This document shows positions 62,129 through 64,000 of a stretch of DNA of 64,000 nucleotides, piece after piece. Source of the DNA: Comamonas sp. 26 (GTDB lineage Bacteria > Pseudomonadota > Gammaproteobacteria > Burkholderiales > Burkholderiaceae_C); assembly GCF_002754475.1 (NCBI RefSeq), contig NZ_PEFL01000001.1, forward strand, positions 496,001-560,000, written 5' to 3'. Numbering within the stretch: position 1 is the stretch's first letter; each line of letters starts with the position of its first letter. The notes below the pieces were generated by a model. That model saw only the letters and a list, made by a program, of their open reading frames with translations, was not told the origin of the DNA and did not search any database. The translations under genes were made by a program, and so were the position numbers.

Positions 62129-64000
62129 TTAAAACGTGAAGCCAAGGCGCAGGTGCAGGCGCAGTTTTTGTGCCTGCGCACCCCAGGCGATATCTGCTTG
62201 AATCGGGCCGACCGGGCTTTTCCAGCGCATTCCAGTGCCTATGCCTACGCGCGTGTAGAGATTGTTGATTTCATCGCCCACGGTACCTGCATCGATGAAC
62301 AGCGTGTGTTCAAAATCTTGCGTGTTGCCCTTGATGGTGATGGGGCGCTGCCACTCCACACTGCCCATGGCTAGGTAGCGGCCTGCAATCACTCGCCCGT
62401 TTTCGGTGCGTGCGCCAATCGATTGATAGCCGTAGCCGCGCACCGTGTTGTCGCCACCGGTCAGAAACATGACCGTGGTGGGCAGGTCCACATCTTTCTT
62501 GGCCAGCGCGGCACCCACGCCTACCTTGAGCTGCAGGCGGCTGCGGCGGCGGGTTTCTTCATCGCGATCGCCCACCGGTATCAGGCTGAGCCAGCGGCCC
62601 GTGATGCGGCCAAAAGGCGAGCGTTGTGGGGTCAGTGTGGTACCGATACCGGCTTCTGCGGCCAGTCCAAAGCCGGATGTGGGCAGCAGGTTGTTGTCGA
62701 AGTAGCGAGCCGTCCAGCCATAGTTTGCCAGCAGCGATGAGGCACCGGGCGGCGCACCGTCGCCCTGAGTTTTGGCGTAGTCGTATTGCAGATAGAGATT
62801 GCGCTCGATACGGTCTTCTGCCTTGCTGCGGCCAAAGCGCATTTGCGCGCTGTTGGTGTAGAAGTCGCCTGCAGGCGCACGCTCCAGCTTGCCACCGGCA
62901 AACCAGCGCCACAGGTCTTCACCCGGCAGGCCCACCAATTGGGTGGAGATCAACGGGTTCTTCTTGTCGATCTGCAGCTTGCTCACGGCACGCCAGTCCA
63001 GACCGGGCACTTTGTTATAGGTGTGATCGATGGACAGGCGTGGCCCGGTGTCGGTGCTCAGACCCACACCGAACACCCATTTCTGCAGCTTTGCCTCGCG
63101 CACCTTGGCAATCACCGGCGAGGTGACGGCTGCACCTTGATTCTTGCGCTGCTCGTCGCGCTGCGCTTCGGTATCGGTCTGCAACGGGGAGTCCGCCAGC
63201 GAGAGAAACACCGAGTCATAGTAGCCGCTACTGACCAAGCGCTGCTGCGCATCGAGCATGCTTTGCTGGTCGTACTCCTGCCCCTGGGGCAGGCGCCCAA
63301 TGCGGGCGATGCGAATGGGGTCGTAGCGCTCGGCGCCTTCAATCTGCAGCGGGCCAAAGGTGTAGGCCGGGCCGGGGTCGTAGGTGACGTTGACCTGCGC
63401 CTTGTTGGTGTCGGCATCCACATTGGCCAGGCTGGTGTCTATGCGTGCCAGCGGGTAGCGGCGTTTTTGCAGCTCTTTGAGGCCACCGCTCTTGGCACTG
63501 CTCCACGCCGATTGCGAGAACTGCTCGCCCGCTTGCAGCGGCCAGTTCTCTTCAATCTGCAAGCGCTGCGAGGTGCCCAGCTCATCGCTGGCGTTGACAC
63601 CCGTAAAGCGTACTTCAGATTTTTCAATCACCGTGGGCGGGCCGGGGTCAACCTTGACCACGACCTTGCGCGGCGTGTCTTCATCGGGTGTATCGGTCAG
63701 CTCTACGGTCACGCTGGGGCTGAAGTAGCCCATCGTTCCAATCAGCTCGCGCACATTGGCATCGGTTGCGCCCAGCAGGCGCGTCAGCTCGCGGCGCTGC
63801 AGATCAGGCTGGTGGCGAAAGCGTTTGAGTTCGAGGTGCTGCTCCAGCAACGCACGCACTTCTTTAGGCGCATCAACCTCAAGAGTGAAAGCCGCAGGGC
63901 CGCTGGTGTCTATGCCCATGGCCTCTGCTTCTTTGTCTTTAGGGGACAGTAGGCTGCAACCGCTGAGAATCAAAGCGGCTCCCAAAAGCAAAGTCGGCTT
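62129..64000 (-). CDS. tamA: TamA, BamA-family outer-membrane barrel (5' end cut)
   Basis: About 623 residues are present, and the frame stays open to the window edge, so the start lies outside. The visible N-terminus is hydrophobic and ends in a lipobox-like LILSGC, suggesting a lipoprotein signal. POTRA-like segments follow (about 40-270), then the C-terminal barrel with VRGYGYQSIG and the final strand ending in LRLGFTF. It should place proteins into the outer membrane together with TamB. Confidence 0.92.
   Translation of the reverse strand, partial: KPTLLLGAALILSGCSLLSPKDKEAEAMGIDTSGPAAFTLEVDAPKEVRALLEQHLELKRFRHQPDLQRRELTRLLGATDANVRELIGTMGYFSPSVTVELTDTPDEDTPRKVVVKVDPGPPTVIEKSEVRFTGVNASDELGTSQRLQIEENWPLQAGEQFSQSAWSSAKSGGLKELQKRRYPLARIDTSLANVDADTNKAQVNVTYDPGPAYTFGPLQIEGAERYDPIRIARIGRLPQGQEYDQQSMLDAQQRLVSSGYYDSVFLSLADSPLQTDTEAQRDEQRKNQGAAVTSPVIAKVREAKLQKWVFGVGLSTDTGPRLSIDHTYNKVPGLDWRAVSKLQIDKKNPLISTQLVGLPGEDLWRWFAGGKLERAPAGDFYTNSAQMRFGRSKAEDRIERNLYLQYDYAKTQGDGAPPGASSLLANYGWTARYFDNNLLPTSGFGLAAEAGIGTTLTPQRSPFGRITGRWLSLIPVGDRDEETRRRSRLQLKVGVGAALAKKDVDLPTTVMFLTGGDNTVRGYGYQSIGARTENGRVIAGRYLAMGSVEWQRPITIKGNTQDFEHTLFIDAGTVGDEINNLYTRVGIGTGMRWKSPVGPIQADIAWGAQAQKLRLHLRLGFTF

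Noticed and set aside
1-64000. CRISPR arrays, prophage, insertion sequences, integron sites
   Set aside because: No regularly spaced repeats, transposase, integrase or phage structural genes were seen on either strand.

Overview
The window looks like about 64 kb of core chromosome from a Comamonadaceae beta-proteobacterium, most likely Comamonas. This rests on gene content and order: dusB-fis-purH, yqgE-ruvX-pyrR-pyrB-pyrC', thiD/hemL next to a rubredoxin-pilGHIJ-chpA block, several orphan Bug receptors, and short dispersed intergenic repeats. The genus is inferred from content, not from a database search. No phage, transposase, integron or CRISPR array was seen. The window opens in the last 59 codons of an unidentified gene and closes inside the 5' end of tamA.

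Layout. 0-5.3 kb: an aromatic-acid locus with benzoylformate decarboxylase, a Bug solute receptor, a divergent LysR regulator and an aromatic-acid MFS transporter. 5.6-5.9 kb: two identical tRNA-Met(CAT) genes, each with its own terminator. 6-13 kb: crotonase, M61 peptidase, DsbC, a UbiH-type monooxygenase, a MOSC protein and YchF. 13-18.6 kb: two NAD(P)-dependent oxidoreductases, a NadQ/NrtR-type NAD regulator with two putative operators in front of nadC, and a second Bug receptor. 18.6-20.5 kb: a promoter, a strongly structured untranslated segment and a frameshifted OprB-type porin. 20.5-29 kb: YqaA, a VanX-like lipoprotein, dusB-fis, purH, a membrane cytochrome c, PAP2, an APC permease and tag. 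29-31.3 kb: hemL and a ThiD-like kinase. 31.4-41.9 kb: rubredoxin and the Pil-Chp chemosensory operon, ending in a 2193-residue ChpA/PilL kinase. 42-48.4 kb: phrB, and the yqgE-ruvX-pyrR-pyrB-pyrC' cluster followed by plsC. 48.4-57.5 kb: a third Bug receptor, ArsC-like protein, DegP/MucD, an ABC-ATPase/dual-specificity-phosphatase fusion with a small roadblock-like partner, a two-component system and a GAF-GGDEF cyclase. 57.5-64 kb: tRNA-Arg(CCT), tamB and tamA.

How the genes work together. The Pil-Chp proteins would control type IV pilus twitching. The pyr cluster supplies aspartate transcarbamoylase with a dihydroorotase-like subunit that has lost its metal ligands and so is probably structural. 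NadQ probably represses nadC. TamA and TamB form an envelope assembly module. The best candidates for something undescribed are the ABC-ATPase/phosphatase fusion plus roadblock-like protein (52.1-54.1 kb), the structured leader upstream of the broken porin (18.7-18.9 kb), and a pair of dispersed hairpin elements whose stems differ by compensatory changes (25.1 and 50.1 kb).
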